Source of the DNA: CAVZXS01 sp963779325
GTDB taxonomy: Bacteria; Bacteroidota; Bacteroidia; Chitinophagales; Chitinophagaceae
DNA: 64,000 bases
NCBI GenBank assembly: GCA_963779325.1
Contig: CAVZXS010000007.1
Coordinates: forward strand, 1 to 64,000
Direction: 5' to 3'
Shown: positions 24,747 to 33,501 of the stretch, one piece after another
Numbering within the stretch: position 1 is the stretch's first letter
How the letters are laid out: each line of letters begins with the position of its first letter
Made by a program: the position numbers and the translations under genes
Notes under the pieces: model-generated
Databases searched by the model: none
Told to the model about the DNA's origin: nothing
Seen by the model: only the letters and a program-made list of their open reading frames with translations

Positions 24747-25478
24747 GGGAAAGGGCTTACTACAATTGTATGCTCGCCCCGTTTGCCCGACAGAGGAATA
24801 TTTTTTAAACCGCGATCTGTATAGCTTGCCGTTAATATATATACGCCTGTGCCCGAATTCTTGCCGGTTCGAAATGCTCCTTCAAGCCCGGTGTAATAAC
24901 AAATATTTTTATCGGCACTATGTTTAAGTATCCAATTGAGCATTTCTTTTGCCTGTTCTTTAATGATTTCCGGTTGAGGAGGCATCACCGGTACTCCCCA
25001 TACACCGGAAGATCCGTTTATTATTTTTTTTGTAAGCGACTCTATCGTGGCCGTATTGTAAGTGTATCGTTTGGCTATTGTTTCAAAAGAAGGACCTGTC
25101 AATTTATTTTTAACCGAATGGCAGGTGAAACAATTCGATTTCATTAACAATAAAACAGCCGCGGGATCCTTACGGGTATTTATATTATTCGCTAAGTATT
25201 TTTTTACATGCAGCGAATCCGCCAGGTAGGCAACCTTCATTAAAACCTCATTATCCGGTATTTCATTGTATTCGGAATTTCCGTCTTCTTTATCTGTTAT
25301 GCTGATGGAATAGTTAACTATGGCATTCTGCTTAAATCTGCTTTTGTTTAACGGAGCCGTAATACGAACTGCGGGTGCACTGTTTTCTGTATGCACGGGT
25401 AATGTTGCAAATGCAGCATATAAAAAGATAACCGGTAAAAAGGGAGAATATAATAGTGAAAATTAATCCGGCACGCAT
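24740..25478 (-). pseudogene. exported c-type cytochrome, frameshift in the signal peptide
   Basis: The heme motif CFTCH and a downstream Met in GVPVMPPQP show a monoheme cytochrome c of about 240 residues. It is preceded by a beta domain (VRITAPLNKSRFKQ, ITDKEDGNSEYNE) like that attached to cytochromes of PQQ dehydrogenases. The frame used by the mature protein has no ATG: upstream it reads PFLPVIFLYAAFATLPVHTENS back to a stop. The neighbouring frame starts ATG 25478 with MRAGLIFTIIFS. Joining the two at the C/T run near 25440-25447 gives a normal signal peptide. A GTG at 25396 would start after the signal and leave heme attachment unexplained. The ATG lies 12 bp after the flavoprotein gene's stop, so the two form one operon. 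Confidence 0.75.
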
Positions 25479-25490
25479 AGCTGTTTTAAT

Positions 25491-26954
25491 TTATGCTTCA
25501 TGTATTTCATTGGCTACCCGGTTAGCGGATCTTGTTGCAGCTTCAGTTCCCCAATTCAGGTTATCGGCATAAGCGCCTGCAAAATGAATTCGGCCATGCG
25601 GTTTCATAAGATGCGGCCAGAATTTTTTTAACTCACCAATAGGGAAGGGGAGTCTTTCACATGTAGGAGAAAAAGTTTCCTTTGTCCAGTCTCGACTGAT
25701 GGCCTGTTCAATGGTATCTTTTTTCCCGGGGTACACTTCCCGAAATGCAGCCAATGCCCGTTGGGGTGAAACGCCGCCCGCCCCTGTTCCTAATACAATA
25801 ACGCGGTGTGTATCCACTTCATCTGCCGAATGCCATACGCTCCAGAGATCAGGATGATCGAAGTGCATATTAATACTAATGCCGTCGTCCTGCCAGAATT
25901 TCGAACTTGCCTGAAATACAAATCGTGAATAAGAGTCGTATGTAATATTATCAAAGATGTATTGCTTTTCGGCCGGCATGGCCGGTTCTACGGGAATATT
26001 CTTAAAAGCCGGTAAGGGAATACAATTCACAAAGAAATCCGCTGACATCTCTTTCCGTTCGTTGTGTTGCTTATAGCTAACGGTTACACCTGTTTGCCCG
26101 TGTTTTATAGAAGTTACAGGGCAGTTTAATACTACACGTGGACCAAGCCTTTTTGCAAAAGCATTCGGAAGCATTTGATTACCGTCTTTTAACCTGTAAA
26201 TTTCCGTGGGGTATAAAGGAACGCCCCGTATATTTAATATGGCAGCTGTCCATAATTCAAACAAGGCAGATGAATTCTCCTCTCCCAAAAATCTCAATGC
26301 CGCTTTGGAGGCTCCGTCTTTTTTATAAAGATTGGCCATGGGTATTTTATCTAAGTCATCATAGCCAATATTAAAGGGTTGGTATTCGTCTTTAAACTTA
26401 TCAAGGTAGGGCCCCGTATAAAGCGATTTCAGATCCCACCAGGGATGAGCAGATAAATAGGTTACTTCCCTATCGTTAAATCCTAATTTTTTTAATTCTG
26501 CCGGATCTCTCAGCATTTCTTCCGTATAGAACCTGCCGTTGATTCTTCTTAATTCATTTTTTCTTCTTGGATAAGGAAGCGCTGTAAGATTAAATTCTTT
26601 GATATATTCCCAATATTTATCGTAACCCGGTTTTGTAATATGCTCCTGGCCAAAATCGCCATACAATCCATCCGACAATCCGTCGTGTACTGTAAAAACA
26701 TGTCCTCCGTGCCGGCCCGATGCTTCAAGAACAATTACTTCATGGCCCTTTTTCATCAACTCATAAGCGCAGCACAATCCCGCAATACCGGCTCCGCCAA
26801 CAATAATCTTTTTGACTGATCGGGGAGATTTTATCAAACTCTCTTTCCGTTCATCCGGATTGCCGGCAAGACCGGAATTGGTTTTCAATACAGCGGAACC
26901 CATACCTGCAAGCATAGTTTTTTTTATAAAATCCCTTCTTTTAAATGCACTCAT
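25491..26954 (-). CDS. FAD-dependent amine oxidase family protein, Tat-exported
   Basis: This 487-residue flavoprotein starts with a twin-arginine type signal (SAFKRRDFIKKTMLAGMG). The Rossmann motif KKIIVGGAGIAGLCCAYELM follows, with Glu77 (IVLEASGRHGGH) for the FAD ribose. The C-terminal FAD motif is RIHFAGAYADNLNWGTEAA with the trailing TRSANRVANEI helix, as in flavin monoamine oxidases. It should act in the periplasm. The cytochrome c gene directly downstream suggests that electrons go to a cytochrome rather than oxygen, as known for the nicotine-degrading flavoenzyme NicA2 with CycN. The substrate is unknown. Confidence 0.88.
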   Translation of the reverse strand: MSAFKRRDFIKKTMLAGMGSAVLKTNSGLAGNPDERKESLIKSPRSVKKIIVGGAGIAGLCCAYELMKKGHEVIVLEASGRHGGHVFTVHDGLSDGLYGDFGQEHITKPGYDKYWEYIKEFNLTALPYPRRKNELRRINGRFYTEEMLRDPAELKKLGFNDREVTYLSAHPWWDLKSLYTGPYLDKFKDEYQPFNIGYDDLDKIPMANLYKKDGASKAALRFLGEENSSALFELWTAAILNIRGVPLYPTEIYRLKDGNQMLPNAFAKRLGPRVVLNCPVTSIKHGQTGVTVSYKQHNERKEMSADFFVNCIPLPAFKNIPVEPAMPAEKQYIFDNITYDSYSRFVFQASSKFWQDDGISINMHFDHPDLWSVWHSADEVDTHRVIVLGTGAGGVSPQRALAAFREVYPGKKDTIEQAISRDWTKETFSPTCERLPFPIGELKKFWPHLMKPHGRIHFAGAYADNLNWGTEAATRSANRVANEIHEA

Positions 26955-27132
26955 ACGTAGCAGTTTGATTTTTTACAAATTTTCAGACAACGGTATTAAT
27001 TATAGTATCAGAAAATACGAAAGGGGGTTTACAAAACGGATTAGTATCAGAAATTAAAGTTAGGCAGATTCCGGACTGCCTGATGTATAATTTTTTTTAA
27101 AAAATGAAGGTTAATCCTTTGCCTCCTTTGTG

Positions 27133-27220
27133 TTCGTAATAATAAAAGCCCCTTGTCGCTTTACGTATCGGAACTACGATAGTGAAGAGAAAATTTTGGG
27201 TATGGCGACATCAGGGTGTC
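27133..27220 (+). repeat. dispersed hairpin repeat R2, diverged copy
   Basis: It shares TTCGTAATAATAAAAGCCCC, TTGTCGCTTTACG, GGAACTACGAT and GGCGACATCA with the R2 family, with a changed loop. Confidence 0.65.
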
Positions 27221-27222
27221 AA

Positions 27223-27500
27223 TGTTCCTGCCGGTAGGGTAGTTGGTCTGCATCCCGATAACTATCGGTAATACTTTTCGGCATTGATACTGTTTCAATA
27301 AAGTAATACCCGTTCTGCTTGTCATGCTAAGGTATGAAGCATCCTGTACGCAGGTCTTGCGCACCGGATGCTTCATTTCGTTGCGCTCAGCATAACAGCC
27401 CACAGGGTAAACAGTACGGGGTTTTCTGTTTTCGATACAGTTTTACTAAGTAAGTTTTCTTTACTCAGCTCCATTTATTCGCCTGCGTTAATGTCAGTGT
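27223..27500 (+). repeat. R4/R3 mosaic with inserted hairpin
   Basis: An R4 head (TGTTCCTGCCGGTAGGGTAG) is followed by R3 blocks shared with 20450-20632. Between them, at about 27318-27402, lies an insert able to fold through ATGAAGCATCC and CGGATGCTTCAT, flanked by GTCATGCT and AGCATAAC. The insert is absent from the copy at 20450. The stretch 26955-27513 has no gene. Confidence 0.65.
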
Positions 27501-27513
27501 CCGCAATAAAACA

Positions 27514-28977
27514 CTACTCACCTGAAACCTTAATTACCCAAACATGATCAGCAGCTTTTCGGGCAGCAGGAGGTACTGCTATTTCAACAGTATTTTCTTT
27601 TTGTATCCAACCGATTTTTAATTTGCTCCCAAGCAATTGCAGTTTATCTTTTTTTGTAAATAGCATTTTTGAAAGAATTATTTTATCTTTTGGAAAATTA
27701 AAAAGAAAAATATATTTCGTTTTGCCATCCTTTGATTGCGTAAACCGAGTGTCATCTCCGTCCTTAAAAACTTTATACATTCTTGTACCATATATAGCTT
27801 CCCCGTTTATTTTCATCCAGGCGCCTATTTCTTTCAGCCGGCTGTAGGCAGTGTCATCAAATTCGCCAAGGGGGCTTGGGCCAATATTCAATAAATAATT
27901 ACCTCCCTTACTTACAATGTCAACTAATTTTTCAATTATTTCGTTGGCAGGTTTATACACATCATTGGGAACATAACTCCAACTGTTTGCCATCGTCATG
28001 CAGGTCTCCCACGGGTAGGGTAATCCTTTATCAGGAATATGCTGTTCCGGCGTAAGATAATTTTGTTGCTCACCGGGTACCGCCCTGTCTACTACAATCA
28101 ACTTCGGTTGTTTCGCTCTAACTTCTTTTACCAGGCGGGGCATATCAATATCCTGGTTTTGCGGATTTCGTGCCCATCTTACTCCTTCGTATATTTCTTT
28201 TAAATAATTATGTACTTCTTCTTCTGTTGTTTTGCGAACCCAGCCGCCATCCAGCCAAAGAATATCAACCTTGCCATAGTCGCTTACTAATTCATTAATC
28301 TGGTTATGAGTAAAGTCCGTAAATTTTTTCCATCGCTCGGGATACTTAGAGATGGAATAGTTAGCATTGCGATCTGACGCAGGAAAATTTTTCCACCAGT
28401 AGTAGTCGGAATGCCAATCAGGTTTTGAGAAATAAGCGCCTACCCAAAAATTTTGACTTCTGAATGCATTAAAAATTTCCTTGGTTACATTGCTGCGCGG
28501 GTTTGAAGAAAAAGGCGTGCCCTTATCAGTTATCTTGTAATCGGTATACTTAGAATCGAACATGCAGAAGCCGTCATGATGTTTGGTAGTAAACACCATG
28601 TATTTCATACCGGCATCTTTTGCCGCCGTTGCCCATTTTTCAGGATTAAATTTTACCGGGTTGAAAGTGGTCTTCAGGTTTTCATAAGCTTTTACATAAT
28701 CATTGTAATTATCAGCTACACCGGCTTTCCTGGCCCCTGTGGCCCAACCCAAATCCTCCGGGCAAATGCTCCAGCTTTCCACAATACCCCATTGGCTATA
28801 GCTGCCCCAGTGCATAAGCAAGCCGAATTTTAAATCCTTCCATTCTTCCAACCTTCGCTGAATGGCAGTGTCGGGGTCGGGGAAATATTCATTGTGCTGT
28901 GCAAAAAGGTTTTGCGAAAATAGAATGAGCAATCCAAAGAAACTTAATTTTTTCAGGGCGAATGTATTTGGTTTCAT
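27514..28977 (-). CDS. GH29 alpha-L-fucosidase
   Basis: The 487-residue exported enzyme (signal peptide ending SQNLFAQ) hydrolyses terminal alpha-L-fucosyl residues in the periplasm. Family GH29 landmarks are LKFGLLMHWGSYSQWG, MKYMVFTTKHHDGFCMFDS, the nucleophile Asp in VDILWLDGGW, and PWETCMTMANSWSY in the right order and spacing. The length is normal, with a small C-terminal beta domain. No Sus-type transporter or other polysaccharide-utilisation gene is adjacent, so it stands alone between repeats. Confidence 0.92.
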   Translation of the reverse strand: MKPNTFALKKLSFFGLLILFSQNLFAQHNEYFPDPDTAIQRRLEEWKDLKFGLLMHWGSYSQWGIVESWSICPEDLGWATGARKAGVADNYNDYVKAYENLKTTFNPVKFNPEKWATAAKDAGMKYMVFTTKHHDGFCMFDSKYTDYKITDKGTPFSSNPRSNVTKEIFNAFRSQNFWVGAYFSKPDWHSDYYWWKNFPASDRNANYSISKYPERWKKFTDFTHNQINELVSDYGKVDILWLDGGWVRKTTEEEVHNYLKEIYEGVRWARNPQNQDIDMPRLVKEVRAKQPKLIVVDRAVPGEQQNYLTPEQHIPDKGLPYPWETCMTMANSWSYVPNDVYKPANEIIEKLVDIVSKGGNYLLNIGPSPLGEFDDTAYSRLKEIGAWMKINGEAIYGTRMYKVFKDGDDTRFTQSKDGKTKYIFLFNFPKDKIILSKMLFTKKDKLQLLGSKLKIGWIQKENTVEIAVPPAARKAADHVWVIKVSGE

Positions 28978-29092
28978 TATACTTGTTTGTTAATTAAAAA
29001 TTCGGCTTTCTAAATAAACGTAATATAACAAAACTATTTTTTTTATGTTATAAATACTTGATCAATGTCCGGGCTCAAGTAAATAAAAATAT

Positions 29093-29160
29093 AAATGCCT
29101 GTCGTCGCTTAGCACAATGAAATTGCAAGTAAAGTGATGCGTGAGGCAGTATTTTGCAGC
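29093..29160 (+). repeat. dispersed hairpin repeat R2, diverged copy
   Basis: ATAAATGCCTGTCGTCGCTT ... AAAGTGATGCGTGAGGCAGT matches the R2 layout with a shorter loop. It lies upstream of the beta-lactamase gene. Confidence 0.6.
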
Positions 29161-29189
29161 CCCGGTCTTGTTCCAACAACCCGGGTTAC

Positions 29190-29219
29190 TTCAATCATCA
29201 TAAAAAACTGATATATTTG
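29190..29219 (+). promoter_or_regulatory. promoter of the beta-lactamase gene
   Basis: A perfect TATATTTG (-7 element) at 29212-29219 lies 19 bp after a TTC at 29190-29192 in the -33 position. The predicted start near 29226 leaves a leader of about 23 nt before ATG 29249. Confidence 0.55.
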
Positions 29220-29248
29220 AGCAATCAGTTTCATTTAATCATTAATAT

Positions 29249-30124
29249 ATGTTTAGCCTGTTAGTAAAAAATATTATACTTGCTGCTGTCTTATCAGTAA
29301 CAGTAATAAATGTACAAGCGCAAAAAGTAAAGGAACCCAAAGCTTGGAGTGATGAATGGGCAAAGCCTTATCAGCCATTCAGGATTGCAGGCAACCTGTA
29401 TTATGTAGGTACTTACGATTTGGCCTGCTACCTCATCACCACCCCTCAAGGAAATATATTGATCAACACGGGACTTGCCTCATCTGCGAAACAAATAAAA
29501 AACAATATTGAAACATTGGGGTTTAAGTTTACTGATATTAAAATATTGCTGAACACGCAGGCGCATTACGACCACATGGGCGCCATGGCTGCCATAAAAA
29601 AGAAAACCGGCGCACAATTGATGATAAATGAAAAAGATGCCGGCGTATTGAAAGATGGCGGCAGTTCAGATTATGCGGTGGGCGGCAAAGGCAGCACATT
29701 CAAACCGGTAACACCCGACCGTTTACTCCGCGACGGTGATACAATTCAATTGGGCGATATGCAATTAGTGATGCTGCACCACCCCGGTCATACAAAAGGT
29801 TCCTGTAGTTTTTTATTTACGGTAAAAGATGAGCAGCAATCTTACAAAGTACTTATTGCTAATATGCCTTCTATCGTTACGGATAAACCATTTGCTGAAG
29901 TAACTGAATACCCGGAAATAACAACCGACTATGCTTATACATTAAAGGCGATGAAAAATATTTCGTTCGATATATGGGTTGCTTCGCATGCCGGTCAGTT
30001 TAGTCTGCACGATAAACATAAACCGGGCGATGCATACAATCCCGCTGCTTTTATTGATAAGGCCGGTTATGATGCTGCCATCAACGATTTGCAAAAGGAA
30101 TATGATGAGAAGGTGAAGAAATAG
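29249..30124 (+). CDS. subclass B3 metallo-beta-lactamase, GOB-like Gln variant
   Basis: A 291-residue zinc hydrolase with a signal peptide (cleavage near VQAQK) that should open beta-lactam rings in the periplasm. The zinc site reads QAHYDH (Gln104, His106, Asp108, His109), with His181 in HHPGHTKGS and His247 in ASHAGQFSLHDKH. Gln in place of the first His, Met206 (ANMPSI) and the C-terminal KHKPGDAYNP are features of GOB enzymes from Elizabethkingia. B3 lactamases are typically active on carbapenems; activity here is inferred. A recognisable promoter precedes it. A small membrane protein gene follows after 6 bp. Confidence 0.9.
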   Translation: MFSLLVKNIILAAVLSVTVINVQAQKVKEPKAWSDEWAKPYQPFRIAGNLYYVGTYDLACYLITTPQGNILINTGLASSAKQIKNNIETLGFKFTDIKILLNTQAHYDHMGAMAAIKKKTGAQLMINEKDAGVLKDGGSSDYAVGGKGSTFKPVTPDRLLRDGDTIQLGDMQLVMLHHPGHTKGSCSFLFTVKDEQQSYKVLIANMPSIVTDKPFAEVTEYPEITTDYAYTLKAMKNISFDIWVASHAGQFSLHDKHKPGDAYNPAAFIDKAGYDAAINDLQKEYDEKVKK

Positions 30125-30130
30125 TAAGTT

Positions 30131-30622
30131 GTGAAAGCAGGCGCCGTTACACAGATAACAAAAACCGGTAATCCCAATAAACTCATTATAAAGTTGGCAA
30201 ACAGCATTCGCTTAATTATTGATAAACTGACCCATAAACCCAATAAGCTTTTTCTAATAGACGGTTTGGGAGCGTTTTTGACTGCTTTCTTTTTAGGAGT
30301 AATTCTTGTAAGATTTGACACTGCTTTCGGGATGCCGCGGAGAACCCTTTATTTTTTATCGGCGGTAGCCGGCATTTACACTGTTTATTCTTTTGGCTGT
30401 TATTTTTTTGTTTTGAGTAATTGGCGTCCATTTCTGAAAGCCATTACCATTGCGAATATGATTTATTGTTTTCTTACCATTGTATTGGTAATTTACTTTT
30501 ATCAAGGCCTGACTATTTGGGGGTTGATTTATTTTTCCCTTGAAATCACTGTGATGTGTATCTTGATATTCACCGAAAGAATGGCGCTTTCTGAAAGCGT
30601 AAACAGAAGTGTATTAAAGTAA
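30131..30622 (+). CDS. four-helix membrane protein of unknown function
   Basis: The 163-residue product (GTG start, 6 bp after the beta-lactamase gene) has a basic, non-membrane N-terminus followed by four hydrophobic segments: FLIDGLGAFLTAFFLGVILV, TLYFLSAVAGIYTVYSFGCY, AITIANMIYCFLTIVLVIYF, and LIYFSLEITVMCILIF. No catalytic motif is seen. The short gap suggests co-transcription with the beta-lactamase, but a shared function is not implied. Confidence 0.65.
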   Translation: MKAGAVTQITKTGNPNKLIIKLANSIRLIIDKLTHKPNKLFLIDGLGAFLTAFFLGVILVRFDTAFGMPRRTLYFLSAVAGIYTVYSFGCYFFVLSNWRPFLKAITIANMIYCFLTIVLVIYFYQGLTIWGLIYFSLEITVMCILIFTERMALSESVNRSVLK

Positions 30623-30721
30623 ATCAGACCATGTCCCTGTCCGTATCTGATAAACACCTTTGAAAACCGGTAAGCAATAACAAAAAAAGTAAAGAATATA
30701 TTTTCAGTTCTGTATTTATGT

Positions 30722-30934
30722 TTACCTCAAATCATCGCTCCTTTCGCCACCATTACCAATGCTGAACAAGTAACCAACAGCCGCTGTAAATGCCGTTGCA
30801 TTTTTTTTTACATTGAAACGTTGCTGATAATCCAGTTGAAAGCGAAAACGATGTACCGGGTTTAAACGTAAATCCAGACCGGTTACTGAGCGGAACCGAT
30901 TGAACTTACTTTCAGGTCTTCCATACAGTGTAAT
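30722..30934 (-). pseudogene. C-terminal remnant of an outer-membrane beta-barrel gene
   Basis: On the minus strand the frame ending at TAA 30722-30724 reads TLYGRPESKFNRFRSVTGLD, then LNPVHRFRFQLDYQQRFNVK, then AFTAAVGYLFSIGNG. These are alternating strands with a final aromatic strand, as at the C-terminus of Bacteroidota porin-like barrels. The frame opens only about 10 residues earlier, at the edge of repeat R5 (30934-31101). It looks like the tail of a barrel gene whose 5' part was removed where the repeat now sits. Confidence 0.5.
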
Positions 30935-31101
30935 TTATACCGAATATAAATAGTACTTAGTCCACGTCCGTACCGGCATGGGCGGGCAAAGCTGCTTTAC
31001 GTCGGCATAATGCCATCTTATTCCGATGGCAATTGGAACACGTAGTCCCTGCCCGTACGGAGGCGGGCTTTGGACTACTTAGTAAATCAAGATGGTATTA
31101 C
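30934..31101 (-). repeat. dispersed repeat family R5, copy 2 (inverted)
   Basis: The reverse complement carries the same three blocks as 11843-11953: 31070-31101, 31001-31018 and 30934-30956. Spacers are longer and include GCCCGTACGGAGGCGGGC-type palindromes. Confidence 0.75.
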
Positions 31102-31141
31102 AAACAAATTGTAATAGGTTTTGTTGATCTGCAAAAAAATT

Positions 31142-33036
31142 TCACCAATTTTTTCTTACATAAATTTTTCTCCGTTCCTGCGGCAAGGGCGGCAAGTAAT
31201 TAAATTTGTCGCACCGGCTGTTTTTTATTTTATAATGCTTTCGGTCTTCAACTTCTGTTTTATCCCATTCAGCCACCACCATCAATTCCTCTATATAGTC
31301 GCTCTTTTCATAATTAAATAAAAAAGTGTGCAATATGGTTTCAGCGGGTGTAAACTGTATGCCGCCAAAATTGAGTTTACTTTCGTAAGCCCGAAAGAAA
31401 TTATCAATGCTGTAATTTTTTCCGTTTAGTGAAATATGTTCTATCATGGCGTCATTTACGCGTAAATCCTTTAATGCTCGTTTGGCTTTTCTGTTTATTG
31501 TTTCCATAAATCCACCCTGGTTGAGGGTCTCATGATTGAGACCGCTGGCAATGATTTCATAAGCAAGTACCCTCCTGTCTTTTTTATGCTCGGCAAAACA
31601 GAGCGAGTTATTACTTTCATCATCGTACCATATTTCTGCAATGCCCCCGGTATGAATGTCGCCGCTGATGATATAGGGTTTGACGTTTCTTTTTATTCTT
31701 GCCTCCAGTAAATAACGGATGATGCTGTCACGCTGTGCGATATTGTATTCACTGTCCCATCCGTCGGATACATCATCTTTCAGTTCTGCATTTAATTTAC
31801 CTGTAAGGTCAATTATTTTCCTGTAAGTAATAAACAAGGGTATAGAAGATAAAAGCATGATCTCTTCACCTTCCTCCCGCTTTGCTAACCAATTTTTAAA
31901 TGCGGATAATTGTAAGCTGCTCATGGCCTGTCTTTGATTGATATCCCGCTCGCTTCTTAAATCAAAAACAAAGCAGTGCTTTCCGCCAATAACGAATGCC
32001 CGGTGCAGTGATTGGTTGTGCTGTACTAATTCATCAACAGGTGTTGCGGTTGCAGGCCCCTTTATCCACTGATGTTCAATAAATGCGCGACGGCTTTGCA
32101 GGTAATATGTTTTTAGCGGCTGTGTTAATTTACCATTGTTGTATTCATCGCCCTGCGATCCCCAACCATCACGTATTTCATGATCATCCCACATACTGAA
32201 AGATGGCTTATTGGCAAATACCTCCTGCAGTTTATCAAAAGAAGCAAAGTGGAGGTACATATTGCTGAGATGGGCGGCGTAACAATTTGTATCTACCAGC
32301 GGCATGGGTTTTTCTTTGATCTGCCATACGGAGATGGTTGTTTTTTTTCCTGGTTTTTATAGCCTGCATCAACATATACCTGGTCGCCGGTACCAAGAAT
32401 AGCTTTTACATTTTTTACTGCGGGTTGAAAAAGTCGCTGCTCCTGATGAAGAAATTCATATTTACCGCTGTCATTATTGCGGTATTGCCGGTAATAATGA
32501 ATCGGTTTTTCGAGGGCGATTTTATTAAACAGGTTACGCATAAAATAATTGGAGTTATGCTTCCCCTTATTCAGCATGGCTTCCCCTGATTTTTTACTTA
32601 TTTCAAAGGGTTCAAAACAGCCGTAGAGTAAAATGGTGAAAAATGTATCGGCTGTATGTACGTTTTCATTACCTGCCGCAAATGCAGTAACGCTGTTTGC
32701 ATTATTGTAAGTAATGCCGTCCGTGGAAAAGAAAACCTGTACGGTACCTGCAGGCAAGGCTGCAACGGTAGTGTAGTTGGGAGGAAATAATTGTTGAGGT
32801 TGAAGTATTTCAGTATGGTTACCGTTTAGTACTTTGAACCGGTTGAACTTACTGCCGCCTTTGATGAGCAACCGCCCGTTTCCATTAGCAGCAGGAAAAG
32901 CAGCCTGCACGGTAAATCCTTTTACATTATAATCCGTTCCTTCCGGTGATAAGGGAAATGCAGTACAACTTTCATTTTGGGCATTTACAAGCAGATTTAA
33001 GAACATACAGGTTAAAAAGATAAATTTTTTTTTCAT
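31142..33036 (-). pseudogene. PhoD-like phosphatase, -1 frameshift
   Basis: The 5' frame (ATG 33036, signal peptide ending NLLVNAQ) encodes an N-terminal beta domain. It continues through the metal-binding segment VKAILGTGDQVYVDAGYK and ends out of frame at 32293. The next frame (to 31142) carries PSFSMWDDHEIRDGWGS, FDLRSERD and the metal-binding ISGDIHTGGIAEIW, all PhoD family landmarks. A one-base deletion at the AAAAACCC tract near 32300 would reconnect SKKNP with PLVDTNCYAAHLS. The intact product of about 630 residues would be an exported calcium/iron-dependent phosphodiesterase or alkaline phosphatase. Both metal-site halves are conserved. Confidence 0.85.
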
Positions 33037-33054
33037 TCGTATAATATTTAGCAA

Positions 33055-33501
33055 ATTTTATGCCCTAAGATTTTTTGTGATCATTGGCCGGGTTGTAAAA
33101 CAGTGTTTTGCAAAAACCGCTTGCTTATTTCGGGTGTTGGTATTTCGCAGGCTTCCTTTTTTCCAAACAGGCAATATCGGTTTCCGGCGAATAAATTATA
33201 TGCCGGATTGCGTAAGGGTGCGGGTATAATTATCAGTAAGTACATCAGTTTCTATACGCCGTTTAATCTCCTGCTTATTATACTTACTACCTGATCCGGG
33301 AACCCCATTTTTTATTTCTTATTTATGATGGCTAAAGGCTGTTAAGGAGTTCATCGGATCCGGTATTCAGGTATATTTTATGAAGGCTTTGTTTGATAAA
33401 AAAGCAAAAAAAACACCTGTTATTCTACAAAAAAAATAAAACTTTGTTTTTGAAGTTACATTATCATTGTAACGGCAACTGTATATAAAAAATGTCATTG
33501 T
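33055..33501. other. gene-free stretch upstream of a lipoprotein gene
   Basis: Nothing convincing is present. A 63-codon plus-strand frame at 33103-33294 has no protein-like features. The last 100 bp are A/T-rich and probably hold the promoter of the next gene, without a clear TAnnTTTG match. Confidence 0.4.

Noticed and set aside
14400..29160. Repeats as a CRISPR array
   Set aside because: Copies are widely spaced, have variable length and no regular spacers, and no cas gene is present.
33103..33294. 63-codon plus-strand ORF
   Set aside because: No homology-like features, odd composition, and located in a promoter-type region.
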